From Amycolatopsis sp. NBC_01488 (GTDB lineage: Bacteria > Actinomycetota > Actinomycetes > Mycobacteriales > Pseudonocardiaceae): a stretch of DNA of 64,000 bases. The notes under the pieces were generated by a model. The model was not told the DNA's origin. It did no database searches and saw only the letters and a list, made by a program, of their open reading frames with translations. Position 1 is the stretch's first letter. The number at the start of each line of letters is the position of its first letter. The stretch lies in assembly GCF_036227105.1 (NCBI RefSeq), contig NZ_CP109434.1, forward strand, positions 4,158,001 to 4,222,000, read 5' to 3'. Shown one piece after another: positions 35,191-42,925 of the stretch. The translations under genes were made by a program, and so were the position numbers.

Positions 35191-35713
35191 GGTCGGTCTG
35201 ACGGATCCGGTACACCTGCAGCCGCAAGTTGTAGTACTTCTCCGTCTCGCCGACCCACTGCATGCCGAGCCGCTTCGCGACGGCGATCGCACGCGTGTTG
35301 TTCGGCCGCGCGACGGCGAACAGCTCCTCGGTGTCCTGGGTGAACGCCCACTCGATCAACGCCGTCGCCGCCTCGGACGCGTAGCCCTGGCCCCAGACGC
35401 CGGGGCTGAGCTGCCAGCTGAGCTCGAGGTCCTCTTCGAACGGCGGCAGCAGCCGGATGCCGAGGCCGCCGATCACCACGCCGTCCTCCTTGCGCTCGAC
35501 GGCCCAGCGCCCCCGCGGCGGCGGCAGGTTCGGCTGCGTTTCCTGCCACGCGTGCAGCACCGAGCGCATCGCCGCGATGTCGCCGACGCGCTCCATGGCC
35601 GGGGTCAGCCAGTGCGTCACGTCCTCCGCGCCGTAGATCTCGAACGCGGCTTCGGCGTCGTCCACCGTCCAGTCCCGGATCACGAGCCGGTCGGTGCTCA
35701 GCGGGATCTCCAT
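35180..35713 (-). CDS. GNAT family N-acetyltransferase (RimJ/RimL-like)
   Basis: A 177-aa protein. It opens IPLSTDRLVIRDWT, typical of acetyltransferase_3, with acetyl-CoA loop WGQGYASEAATALIEWAF and ELFAVARPNNTRAIAVAKRLGM. Such enzymes acetylate ribosomal proteins, amino acids or antibiotics; no specific substrate can be given. TAGCGT lies 6 bp before the ATG, fitting leaderless expression. Confidence 0.9.
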   Translation of the reverse strand: MEIPLSTDRLVIRDWTVDDAEAAFEIYGAEDVTHWLTPAMERVGDIAAMRSVLHAWQETQPNLPPPRGRWAVERKEDGVVIGGLGIRLLPPFEEDLELSWQLSPGVWGQGYASEAATALIEWAFTQDTEELFAVARPNNTRAIAVAKRLGMQWVGETEKYYNLRLQVYRIRQTDLIG

Positions 35714-35776
35714 ACCAGGACGCTACGCCGGGCGACCCCCGATTGTTCCCGGTTCGGACGGAGGTCACTCCGGGCC

Positions 35777-35782
35777 TAGAGT
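35777..35782 (+). promoter_or_regulatory. TAGAGT -10 box for a leaderless transcript
   Basis: TAGAGT is followed 6 bp later by GTG 35789 of the PLP decarboxylase, and no Shine-Dalgarno sequence lies between them. Confidence 0.4.
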
Positions 35783-35788
35783 CAGCCC

Positions 35789-37144
35789 GTGGACGATCTG
35801 CGTGACCTCCTGGCCCGCGCCGCCGAGCTGGCCGCCGACCACCGGGAAAGCCTCGCCGGGCGCCCCGTCGCCCGGGCCGTCGACCCCGCCGCCCTGCGCG
35901 ACGCCTTCGGCGGTCCGCTTCCGAAAGACCCCACCGCACCCGAAGCCGTCCTGGAAGAACTGGCGCGCGTGGCCGAGCCCGGCCTCGTCGCCACCGCCGG
36001 ACCGCGGTTCTTCGGCTTCGTCGTCGGCGGCGCGCTCCCCGCCGCCACGGCTGCCGACGTCCTCGCCACCGGCTGGGACCAGAACGGCTTCAACGCCGTG
36101 CTCTCCCCGGCCGCGGCCGCCGCCGAAGAGGCCGCCGGAGCGTGGCTGAAGGACCTGCTCGGCCTCCCCGCCACCGCTTCCGCCGGCTTCGTCACCGGCG
36201 GGCAGGCCGCGAACACCGTCGGGCTGGCCGCCGCCCGCCACCACGTGCTCGCCGAAGCCGGCTGGGACGTCGAGCGCGACGGGCTCGGCGGCGCCCCGCG
36301 CGTCCGCGTCGTCGCGAGCGAGGAGCGGCACGCCACCGTCGACCGCGCTCTGCGGCTGCTCGGCTTCGGCACGCGGGCCGTCGAACCGGTCGAAGCCGGG
36401 CCGCAAGGCGCCATCGACATCGACGACCTCGCGCGGAAAACCGGCGACGGTCCCACGATCGTCTGCCTGCAGGCCGGGAACGTGAACACCGGCGCCTGCG
36501 ACGACCTCCGGGCGGCCCGCGCGGTCGCGAAGGACGCCTGGATCCACGTCGACGGCGCCTTCGGCCTCTGGGCCGCCGCCAACCCCAGTACGGCGCCGCT
36601 GCTCGACGGCGTCGAACTGGCCGACTCCTGGGCCTGCGACGGGCACAAGTGGCTGAACGTCCCCTACGACTCGGGGTTCGTCTTCTGCGCGCGCCCCGGG
36701 GTCCACGCCGAGACGATCGCCTACCGCGCCGCCTACCTGACCGGCGCCGGCGAGGTGTCCGGCATGGGCGACCTGACGCTGGAGTCGTCGTGCCGCGCCC
36801 GCGGCTTCGCGGTCTGGGCGGCGCTGCGCGAACTGGGCCGTGACGGCGTCGCCGAACTGGTCGACCGCTGCTGCCGGCTGGCGCGCCGCTTCGCGGAAGC
36901 CCTCGCCGACGGCGGCGCCGAGATCGCCAACGACGTCGTCCTCAACCAGGTCCCGGCTTCCTTCGGTGCCGACGCGCGCACCGACGCGGTCATCCGGAAG
37001 GTCCAGGACGACGGCACCTGCTGGCTCGGTGGCACCACCTGGCGCGGCCGCCGCTACCTGCGGATCTCCGTGTCGAACTGGACGACGACGGAGGCGGACG
37101 TCGACCGCTCGGCCGCGGCGATCCTCCGGCTGGCCGCTCAGTAG
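35789..37144 (+). CDS. PLP-dependent group II amino acid decarboxylase
   Basis: A 451-aa fold-type I PLP enzyme. GFVTGGQAANTVGL lies near residue 130-143, WIHVDGAFGLWAA holds the Asp contacting the PLP pyridine N, and SWACDGHKWLNVPYDSG contains the Schiff-base Lys (about residue 289). It is related to aromatic amino acid, glutamate and aspartate decarboxylases; the specificity is not readable. GTG start after a leaderless-type -10. The 3' end overlaps the next gene by 7 bp. Confidence 0.88.
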   Translation: MDDLRDLLARAAELAADHRESLAGRPVARAVDPAALRDAFGGPLPKDPTAPEAVLEELARVAEPGLVATAGPRFFGFVVGGALPAATAADVLATGWDQNGFNAVLSPAAAAAEEAAGAWLKDLLGLPATASAGFVTGGQAANTVGLAAARHHVLAEAGWDVERDGLGGAPRVRVVASEERHATVDRALRLLGFGTRAVEPVEAGPQGAIDIDDLARKTGDGPTIVCLQAGNVNTGACDDLRAARAVAKDAWIHVDGAFGLWAAANPSTAPLLDGVELADSWACDGHKWLNVPYDSGFVFCARPGVHAETIAYRAAYLTGAGEVSGMGDLTLESSCRARGFAVWAALRELGRDGVAELVDRCCRLARRFAEALADGGAEIANDVVLNQVPASFGADARTDAVIRKVQDDGTCWLGGTTWRGRRYLRISVSNWTTTEADVDRSAAAILRLAAQ

Positions 37145-37530
37145 CCTCCGCGCACCGAGAGGGTGTCGCGCCGCCAGGCGATCCGCTTTTCCTTGCCGGT
37201 CGGCCAGCTCGACGAGAGCCGCCGCCGGACGCTGCCGAGCGCGCCCAGCCGCACGAGGTCGACGCGGGGTCCCTGCGTGGACAACGCGCTCACCTCGGCC
37301 GCGGTGAGCGGGACGTAGTCGAAGTACTGCGCGTCCTCGCCGCCGGTCCCGTCGGTGAACTCCGTGAAGATCGCGGCGAATGCCTGCCCGCATTCCGGAC
37401 ATTCGCGCAGTGCGATGGAGAAATGCGACTGCTCGACCAGGCGGTGGGTCTCACGCAAGCGCGTCGTGCAGAACGCCATCGCGGTCAGGGCGTCTTCGCC
37501 GGAGCAGCGCGCGCAGCCGAACTCGGTCAT
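37138..37530 (-). CDS. Zinc-ribbon-containing hypothetical protein
   Basis: A 130-aa protein with CARC at residues 6-9 and CPEC near 44-47 (GCARCSGED; LRECPECGQAF), a likely four-cysteine zinc site. The rest is a mixed alpha/beta region with a basic C-terminal tail. No family is recognised. Convergent with the decarboxylase. Confidence 0.65.
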   Translation of the reverse strand: MTEFGCARCSGEDALTAMAFCTTRLRETHRLVEQSHFSIALRECPECGQAFAAIFTEFTDGTGGEDAQYFDYVPLTAAEVSALSTQGPRVDLVRLGALGSVRRRLSSSWPTGKEKRIAWRRDTLSVRGGY

Positions 37531-37616
37531 CGGCCGATCATCGCACGCCGTGAATCCGCACCCGGCTGCGGGGGTACCGGGAAACCCTTTGACCGCAACG
37601 ATTCACTCTGGTCCGC

Positions 37617-37632
37617 AGTGGTCTGGACCTGT
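37617..37632. promoter_or_regulatory. DasR-like (dre) operator upstream of the chitinase
   Basis: AGTGGTCTGGACCTGT matches the published DasR consensus ACTGGTCTAGACCAGT at 13 of 16 positions and is nearly palindromic. It lies about 60 bp before the chitinase ATG and next to a TAGCCT (37633-37638) -10-like box. In Streptomyces DasR represses chitin/GlcNAc genes and is released by amino-sugar phosphates. Confidence 0.65.
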
Positions 37633-37692
37633 TAGCCTCAGCGCGTCCGCCGGCCGGCTCGCCGAAGGGCTGTGACCCTGAAGGGAAATCCC

Positions 37693-38895
37693 ATGCTCCG
37701 CATGAGAAAAAGCATCGCCGCCGCCGCACTGGCGCTGGCCGGTGCCGCCGTCGTCGCGCCACCCGCGGAAGCCGGGCCGGCTCAGGGCAAGGTGATGGCC
37801 TACTTCGCCGACTGGGACGTCTACGCCCGCAATTACCACGTCAAGGACATCGAAACGTCCGGTTCGGCCGCGAAGCTGACCCACGTCAACTACGCGTTCG
37901 GCAACGTCTCCAACGGCCAGTGCGCCGTCGGCGACCCCTGGGCCGACCACGACATGCCCTACGACGCGGCCACGAGCGTCAACGGCCAGGCCGACAGCAC
38001 CGACCCCGGCGCGCTGCACGGCAGCTTCAACCAGCTCCTGGAGCTGAAGAAGCTGCACCCGAAGCTCAAGGTGATCTGGTCGTTCGGCGGCTGGACCTGG
38101 TCGAGCGGCTTCACCGAGGCGGCGAAGAACCCGGCCGCGTTCGCCGCGTCCTGCTACAACCTCGTCAACGACCCGCGCTGGGCGGGCCTCTTCGACGGCA
38201 TCGACATCGACTGGGAATACCCGAACGCCTGCGGCAACACCTGCGACACCAGCGGGCCGAAGGCCTTCACGGGCCTGGTCGAGGCGCTGCGCGCGAAGTT
38301 CGGGCACCAGCTCGTCACGGCCGCGATCACCGCGGACGGCTCGAAGAACGGCAAGATCGACGCGACCGACTACGCCGGGGCGAGCCGCTACCTCGACTGG
38401 TACAACGTGATGACCTACGACTACTTCGTCGCCGGCGCCAGCCCGACCGGGCCCACCGCGCCGCACTCGCCGCTGCGCGCCTACCCCGGCATCCCGACCG
38501 CCGGGTTCTACGCCGACGCGGCGATCCAGAAGCTGCGCCACCAGGGCGTGCCGTCGTCGAAGATGCTGCTGGGTCTCGGGTTCTACGGCCGAGGCTGGGA
38601 CGGCGTGACGCAGAAGCAGCCGGGCGGCACCGCCACCGGCCCGGCGCCGGGCACGTACGAAGCGGGCGTCGAGGACTACAAGGTGCTCAAGACGACCTGC
38701 CCGGCGAACGGCAAGATCGCCGGTACGGCGTACGCGAAGTGCGGCTCGCAGTGGTGGAGCTACGACACGCCCGAGACGGCGTCGGCCAAGGCCGGCTACG
38801 CGAAGTCGCAGGGGCTGGGCGGCGTGTTCGCCTGGGAGCTGTCGGGTGACACCGCCACTGCGGAACTGCTGCGAGCCATCGCCGGCCGCTGCTGA
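37693..38895 (+). CDS. Secreted GH18 chitinase
   Basis: A 400-aa protein from ATG 37693 (AAGGGAAA upstream). The signal peptide (about residues 1-29) ends APPAEAG. A single GH18 domain follows, with SFGGWTWS near 118 and the catalytic DGIDIDWE motif near 170-177 (last Glu is the acid), then YNVMTYDYF with the catalytic-site Asp/Tyr and GLGFYGRGW. It hydrolyses chitin to chitooligomers. No carbohydrate-binding module is seen. Control by DasR is predicted from the upstream operator, and a strong hairpin ends the transcript. Confidence 0.92.
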   Translation: MLRMRKSIAAAALALAGAAVVAPPAEAGPAQGKVMAYFADWDVYARNYHVKDIETSGSAAKLTHVNYAFGNVSNGQCAVGDPWADHDMPYDAATSVNGQADSTDPGALHGSFNQLLELKKLHPKLKVIWSFGGWTWSSGFTEAAKNPAAFAASCYNLVNDPRWAGLFDGIDIDWEYPNACGNTCDTSGPKAFTGLVEALRAKFGHQLVTAAITADGSKNGKIDATDYAGASRYLDWYNVMTYDYFVAGASPTGPTAPHSPLRAYPGIPTAGFYADAAIQKLRHQGVPSSKMLLGLGFYGRGWDGVTQKQPGGTATGPAPGTYEAGVEDYKVLKTTCPANGKIAGTAYAKCGSQWWSYDTPETASAKAGYAKSQGLGGVFAWELSGDTATAELLRAIAGRC

Positions 38896-38908
38896 AACAG
38901 AAGCTGGA

Positions 38909-38936
38909 GGGCCCGGGCGCGAACCCGCCCGGGCCC
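38909..38936. terminator. GC-rich hairpin after the chitinase gene
   Basis: GGGCCCGGGC (38909-38918) pairs perfectly with GCCCGGGCCC (38927-38936) across an 8-nt loop, 14 bp after the stop, followed by TTCGTCCATTC. It lies between convergent chitinase and MFS genes. Confidence 0.7.
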
Positions 38937-38945
38937 TTCGTCCAT

Positions 38946-40106
38946 TCAGGATCGCTTCGGGAAGCCGCTGCGCCGCGCGCCGAGCACCACGGCGAGCACC
39001 GGCAGCAGCAGCCCGAGCAGCGTCCACGGGAACGACGCCGGCCCGGCGGCGTCGAGCAGGACGCCGCCGAGCACGCCGCCCGCGGCCATCGCCGCGTTCC
39101 ACAGCGTGACGAGCATGGCCTGCGCGTTGTCCGCCGCGTCGCCGCCCGCGTTCCCGGCGGCGGTCTGCAGCAGCGTCGGGACGCCGCCCCAGCCGAGGCC
39201 CCACAGCGCGACGGCGGCGTAGACCGGTGCCGGGCTGCTCGCCGCGGTCGCCAGGATGGTCGCGGCCACCGCCACGAGGATCGTGCTGAGGACGGTCAGC
39301 GTGCGCAGCGCGCGGTCGATCCGCGCGCCGACGACCCAGATCCCGGCCATCGACGCGACGCCGAACACCAGCAGCACGACGTCCACCGCGTCGCCCATCC
39401 CGGCGTGGCCGAGGAACGCGGCGACGTAGGTGTAGAGCACCGTGTGGGCCAGCACGAACACGAGCGTCACGGCCAGGACGGGCACGACGCCCGGCACGGC
39501 GAGCGTGCGCAGGACCGGCACCCGGCCGCTCGTGCGCCCCGGCTGGTTCGGGACCGCGGCGGCGATCCAGGCCAGCAGCACGACCGCGATCGCCGACATG
39601 ACGCCGAACGCCGAGCGCCAGCCGAGCAGGCCGCCGAGGAACGTCCCGGCCGGGATGCCCAGCGACAGCGCCAGCGGGATGCCCGCCATCACGATCGCGA
39701 TGGCCCGGCCCTGGCTTTCCGGGGGTGCGAGCCGGCGCGCGTACCCGGCCAGCAGCGCCCAGACGACGCCCGCGGCCACCCCGGCGACGAACCGGGCGAC
39801 CATGGTGAGCGGGTAGGCGGCAGACAGCGCCGTGACCGTGTTGGCGACGGCGAACCCGGCCACCCCGGCCAGCAGCAGGCGCTTGCGCGGCCAGCGTGCG
39901 GTGGCCGCGGCGAGGGGGATCGCGGTGAGGGCCGTGCCGAGGGCGTAGACCGTCACGGCCTGGCCCGCCGCGGACTCGCCGACGCCGAGGCCGGCGCTCA
40001 TGCCGGGCAGCACGCCGGCGGGCAGCGCCTCGGTGAGCACGGTGACGAACGCGGCGGTGGTGAGGGCGAGGAGGGCGGTGCGGACCGGGCGTGCGGTGGT
40101 CGTCAT
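38946..40106 (-). CDS. MFS transporter (DHA1, AraJ/sugar-efflux-like)
   Basis: A 386-aa protein with about 12 membrane segments. AFVTVLTEALPAGVLPGMSAGLG is the first helix signature of this group, ATARWPRKRLLLAGVAGF holds motif A, and a second-half start is at about residue 200 (VLRTLAVPGVVPVLAV). Probable efflux carrier for drugs or sugars. It is divergent from a MerR regulator 54 bp away, with a dyad between. Confidence 0.86.
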   Translation of the reverse strand: MTTTARPVRTALLALTTAAFVTVLTEALPAGVLPGMSAGLGVGESAAGQAVTVYALGTALTAIPLAAATARWPRKRLLLAGVAGFAVANTVTALSAAYPLTMVARFVAGVAAGVVWALLAGYARRLAPPESQGRAIAIVMAGIPLALSLGIPAGTFLGGLLGWRSAFGVMSAIAVVLLAWIAAAVPNQPGRTSGRVPVLRTLAVPGVVPVLAVTLVFVLAHTVLYTYVAAFLGHAGMGDAVDVVLLVFGVASMAGIWVVGARIDRALRTLTVLSTILVAVAATILATAASSPAPVYAAVALWGLGWGGVPTLLQTAAGNAGGDAADNAQAMLVTLWNAAMAAGGVLGGVLLDAAGPASFPWTLLGLLLPVLAVVLGARRSGFPKRS

Positions 40107-40120
40107 GCCGCTATGCTCGA

Positions 40121-40142
40121 ACCATCACACAGATGTGAAGGT
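40121..40142. promoter_or_regulatory. ACC-N-TCACA-N4-TGTGA-N-GGT dyad (MerR operator candidate)
   Basis: The symmetric half-sites ACCaTCACA and TGTGAaGGT flank CAGA, between the divergent MFS and MerR genes. MerR proteins bind such dyads inside long-spacer promoters, so this is the likely regulator site for both genes. Confidence 0.55.
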
Positions 40143-40160
40143 CTACGTGAGGTGGCGCAC

Positions 40161-40529
40161 ATGCGGATCGGCGAGCTCGCGGAGCGCACCGGCACGTCGC
40201 GGCGGCTGCTGCGGTACTACGAGGAGCAGGGCCTGATCGTCGCGTCGCGCGGCGCGAACGGCTACCGCGACTACGACGAGGCGACGGTCGACCGGGTGAT
40301 CCAGGTCCGCGGTCTGCTCGACGCCGGGCTGCCCACCCGGATCATCAAACAGATCCTGCCCTGCCTGGACAAGCCCCGCGCGATCTACTTCCCCGACGCG
40401 ACGCCGGAGATGATCGCGACCCTGGAGGGCGAGCGTGACCGGATGGCGCGGCGCGCGGAGTGCCTGCTGCGCAACCGCGACGCGATTTCCGAGTACCTCG
40501 ACGCGGTCCGCGAGTACAACCGCGTCTAG
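40161..40529 (+). CDS. MerR family transcriptional regulator
   Basis: A 122-aa protein. The winged-helix MRIGELAERTGTSRRLLRYYEEQGL (partly quoted here) at residues 1-25 is diagnostic, followed by RGANGYRDYDEATVDRVIQVRGL and a C-terminal coiled coil. It lacks metal-binding cysteines apart from one in ILPCLDK, so it is probably a drug/stress sensor controlling the divergent MFS pump. Start chosen by the GAGGTGG site 4 bp upstream. Confidence 0.9.
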   Translation: MRIGELAERTGTSRRLLRYYEEQGLIVASRGANGYRDYDEATVDRVIQVRGLLDAGLPTRIIKQILPCLDKPRAIYFPDATPEMIATLEGERDRMARRAECLLRNRDAISEYLDAVREYNRV

Positions 40530-40651
40530 CCGTCGTCGTCCGGACGGCGGACCCAGTGCAGCGTGTCGGGCTCCGGCCACCAGCCCGGCGGCTCCGGACG
40601 GGGACCGGCGCCCTCTTCGGCCCACCAGCGCGGGGGCGGCTCGTCACCCAT
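40526..40651 (-). CDS. Small Trp/Pro-rich hypothetical protein
   Basis: A possible 41-aa protein from ATG 40651, with five Trp residues (PPRWWAEEG; PPGWWPEPDTLHWVRR). Its stop TAG shares bases with the convergent merR stop. Trp-rich short proteins like this are sometimes conserved in actinobacteria, but I cannot verify conservation. Could be spurious. Confidence 0.4.
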   Translation of the reverse strand: MGDEPPPRWWAEEGAGPRPEPPGWWPEPDTLHWVRRPDDDG

Positions 40652-40866
40652 GCCCTGACGGTAGGCAGGGCGAGGGTGGCGCACACCGGTCGAGGGCGGC
40701 CAACGTCCGGTTCCGGCCGGTTCGGGCGGACCGCGGCCGTGCCCGGGGTTCCGGTCGCCGGGTGCGGCCGGTGGCCGGAAGCGGACAGTGGCCGAATCCG
40801 CCCCTGCCGGTGCGCGGTGCCCCGCTTTAGATTGGCGGAGGAAGATCACTTCGCGGGAGGACGAAC

Positions 40867-41034
40867 ATGATCAAGCGAGCTCTGGCCGGCCTGGCCGCGG
40901 CGGCGGCGATCGGCACGCTGGCCGCGCCGGCGGCGTCCGCGGCCGGCGGCAACGGCGACCCGGCGGTCCGTCCCCCGGGAGTGTGCGTCTGGATCTGGAC
41001 CGACGGCCCGCCGCAGTGCCGGAAGCTGGAATAG
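40867..41034 (+). CDS. Small secreted peptide
   Basis: A 55-aa ORF with a clear signal peptide (residues 1-25; basic IKR, Ala/Leu-rich core, ending AASAA) and a mature peptide of about 29 residues with two cysteines (PGVCVWIWTDGPPQCRK) that could form one disulfide loop around WIWTDG. GGGAGGA lies 6 bp before the ATG, and a strong hairpin follows the stop. No family recognised. It may be an extracellular signal or structural peptide. Confidence 0.7.
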   Translation: MIKRALAGLAAAAAIGTLAAPAASAAGGNGDPAVRPPGVCVWIWTDGPPQCRKLE

Positions 41035-41036
41035 CC

Positions 41037-41074
41037 CTGGGGCGCGGCCGACAGGGAGGCCGGCCGCACCCCAG
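41037..41074. terminator. Hairpin after the secreted peptide gene
   Basis: CTGGGG-C-GCGGCCG (41037-41050) pairs with CGGCCGC-A-CCCCAG (41061-41074), leaving one mismatch and a 10-nt loop. It starts 2 bp after the stop codon. Confidence 0.65.
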
Positions 41075-41312
41075 CCTTCGGGAGCCGTGCGTCGTAGGCG
41101 GCGCCCGGCCTGGCGAAGGGGAGGCGCCGGCGGCCCGGCGGGGCCGCGGTGGTTCTGCGCCGGTCAAGCCGGATCGCGGGCATGACCGGCGCGCGGGTCG
41201 GCCCAGCCGGGGTCGTCGGCCAAGCCTGATCGCGAACCGGCCGCAGTGGGCTCGCCTGGCCCGATCGCGTCGCGGGGCAGCCGGCCGGGTCGCCGTGAAG
41301 ACCGCAGCGTCC
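41075..41312. other. Intergenic region between the peptide gene and the LuxR gene
   Basis: No convincing gene. The sequence holds short imperfect repeats: AAGCCGGATCGCGGGC and AAGCCTGATCGCGAAC, and GGGTCGCCGTGAAGACCGC and GGGTCGCCGCGAAGACCGC (the second lies in the LuxR 3' end, near 41334). They hint at a local duplication. Confidence 0.35.
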
Positions 41313-42260
41313 TCAGCCCAGCCAGCCCCTCCGGGTCGCCGCGAAGACCGCCGCTACCCGGTTGTCCGCCTGCAGCGCCTCCAGCAGGCCCTGCACGTGC
41401 CGCCGGACCGTCCGCTCGCTCACGTCCAGGTGCCGCGCGATCGCGCCGTCCGTCATGCCCGTCGCCAGCAGGTCCAGGACCTTCGCCTGGGTCGGCGTCA
41501 GCCCGTGGCGGGGCGGGCCGTGTACCGGGACCGCCTGGGCCCAGACCAGCTCGAACAGCATCCGCAGCGCCGCCACGATCGTCGGGCTGCGGACGAACAG
41601 CGCGCCCTCCATGCCGCTCGGGTCGAGGGGGACCAGCGCCGAATGGCGGTCGGCGACCACCATCTTCATCGGCAGCTCCGGCGCCACCCGCATGGTCCAG
41701 CCGGCCTCGACGCTCGCGTCGACGACCTCCTTCGCGCCCTCGAACTCCAGGGCCGCGCGCTCGTACACGTTGCGCAGCACGACCCCGCGCTCGGTCACCG
41801 CGCCCGGCAGGCGCATCACCGTGCCCGCGTCCGGCTTGCGCTTGAAGTGGCGCGTGGTGAACGTCAGGAACTCCTCGCGCGCGGAGAGGCACAGCTCCAG
41901 CGACAGCGAGCCGATGCGCCGCGGGTCGGTCAGCACCTCGACGGCCGCGTCGCCGTCCGAGCCGTTCGCCGCCCGGTAGACCGCCTGCAGCACGTCGAGC
42001 TGCTGGCGCGCGGCGACGATCTGCCGCTGCTGCTCCAGCAGCTGCTGCTGCGCGCCCAGGATGGCGTGGTCGACCGCGCGCACCGGCTCCATCGGCGCGA
42101 TCACCGGGTCTTCGCGGTAGTCGCGGCGCACGAACCCGCGGTCGAACAGTTCCCGCATCTCCGGGCTCTCGGCCCGCGGGTCGTCCAGCGGTAGCGGCCC
42201 GGTGCGCACCAGCGTGTCGTACAGCGCGCCCGCGCCGGGTGTCAGCAGCCCCTCGAGCAT
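41313..42260 (-). CDS. LuxR-type helix-turn-helix regulator with TrmB-like N-terminus
   Basis: A 315-aa protein from ATG 42260 (AAGGGGA upstream). It opens LEGLLTPGAGALYDTLVRTG, a winged-helix-like segment followed by a coiled coil rich in Gln (about 70-90). A phospholipase-D-like middle region follows, and the C-terminal LuxR HTH is TPTQAKVLDLLATGMTDGAIARHLDVSERTVRRHV, quoted here only by its ends: TPTQAKVLDL to SERTVRRHV (about 255-290). Common in actinobacteria; targets unknown. Confidence 0.85.
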   Translation of the reverse strand: MLEGLLTPGAGALYDTLVRTGPLPLDDPRAESPEMRELFDRGFVRRDYREDPVIAPMEPVRAVDHAILGAQQQLLEQQRQIVAARQQLDVLQAVYRAANGSDGDAAVEVLTDPRRIGSLSLELCLSAREEFLTFTTRHFKRKPDAGTVMRLPGAVTERGVVLRNVYERAALEFEGAKEVVDASVEAGWTMRVAPELPMKMVVADRHSALVPLDPSGMEGALFVRSPTIVAALRMLFELVWAQAVPVHGPPRHGLTPTQAKVLDLLATGMTDGAIARHLDVSERTVRRHVQGLLEALQADNRVAAVFAATRRGWLG

Positions 42261-42406
42261 CCGTGTCCCCTTCCGGCAGTGCGGGCGGGCCCGGCCGGAT
42301 CCGGACACTGACCGCTCTGCCGCCTACCCCACGCGCCGGTCGGGGGAAAGGATTAGGCCACTCGCGAAATCGGGGCCGGACCCGTCGAGGGGGCGGGTCC
42401 GGCTCG

Positions 42407-42829
42407 TCACCACCGCCGCGACGGGTCGATGACGTGGACGGCCGCTTCCTCCGCCGAAGCGGCGCCGCCGTCGATGCCCTCGTCGGACGCGTACAGCTCT
42501 TCGTCGGTGTCGGCGCCGAAGCCCTCGTTCGTGGCCACCAGCCGGCCCGCGCGGACGTCGCCGACCTCGTCGTCGATCAGCTCGCCGTCGGTGTCTTCGC
42601 TGTCGCCGAGGCCGTCACCCTCGTCGGCGGCCAGGTCCGGGACCTCGCGGGCCAGCCGGCCTGCCCAGCTTTCGCCCTCCGCGGTCTCGCGCGCGGTCGT
42701 GCCCCAATCCTCCGTTTCCCGCGGCCGTTCCGGCGGTGAATACCCCTCCGCCAGCTCGTCGCGGTCGTCCAAAGTGTCCTCGGGGTCGAGGATGCCTTCG
42801 TCGGCGTGGTCTTCGATGTCGTCGTCCAT
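42407..42829 (-). CDS. DUF5709 acidic hypothetical protein
   Basis: A 140-aa, very acidic protein. DDRDELAEGYSPPERP and GESWAGRLAREVPD are the conserved DUF5709 blocks; the C-terminus contains an AASAEEAAVHVID element. It is soluble and intrinsically disordered in appearance. GAGGATGG precedes the ATG at 42829; a longer in-frame reading to 43207 runs antisense to the cyclase gene and is rejected. Confidence 0.8.
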   Translation of the reverse strand: MDDDIEDHADEGILDPEDTLDDRDELAEGYSPPERPRETEDWGTTARETAEGESWAGRLAREVPDLAADEGDGLGDSEDTDGELIDDEVGDVRAGRLVATNEGFGADTDEELYASDEGIDGGAASAEEAAVHVIDPSRRW

Positions 42830-42925
42830 GCGTCCATCCTCGCGCAACTCCTTGGCCCCGCGCGGCTCGGGTGATATCACCGTGCAGGCCGCCGCACGGG
42901 CGGTGTTCCGGTGAAAGGTGATGCC

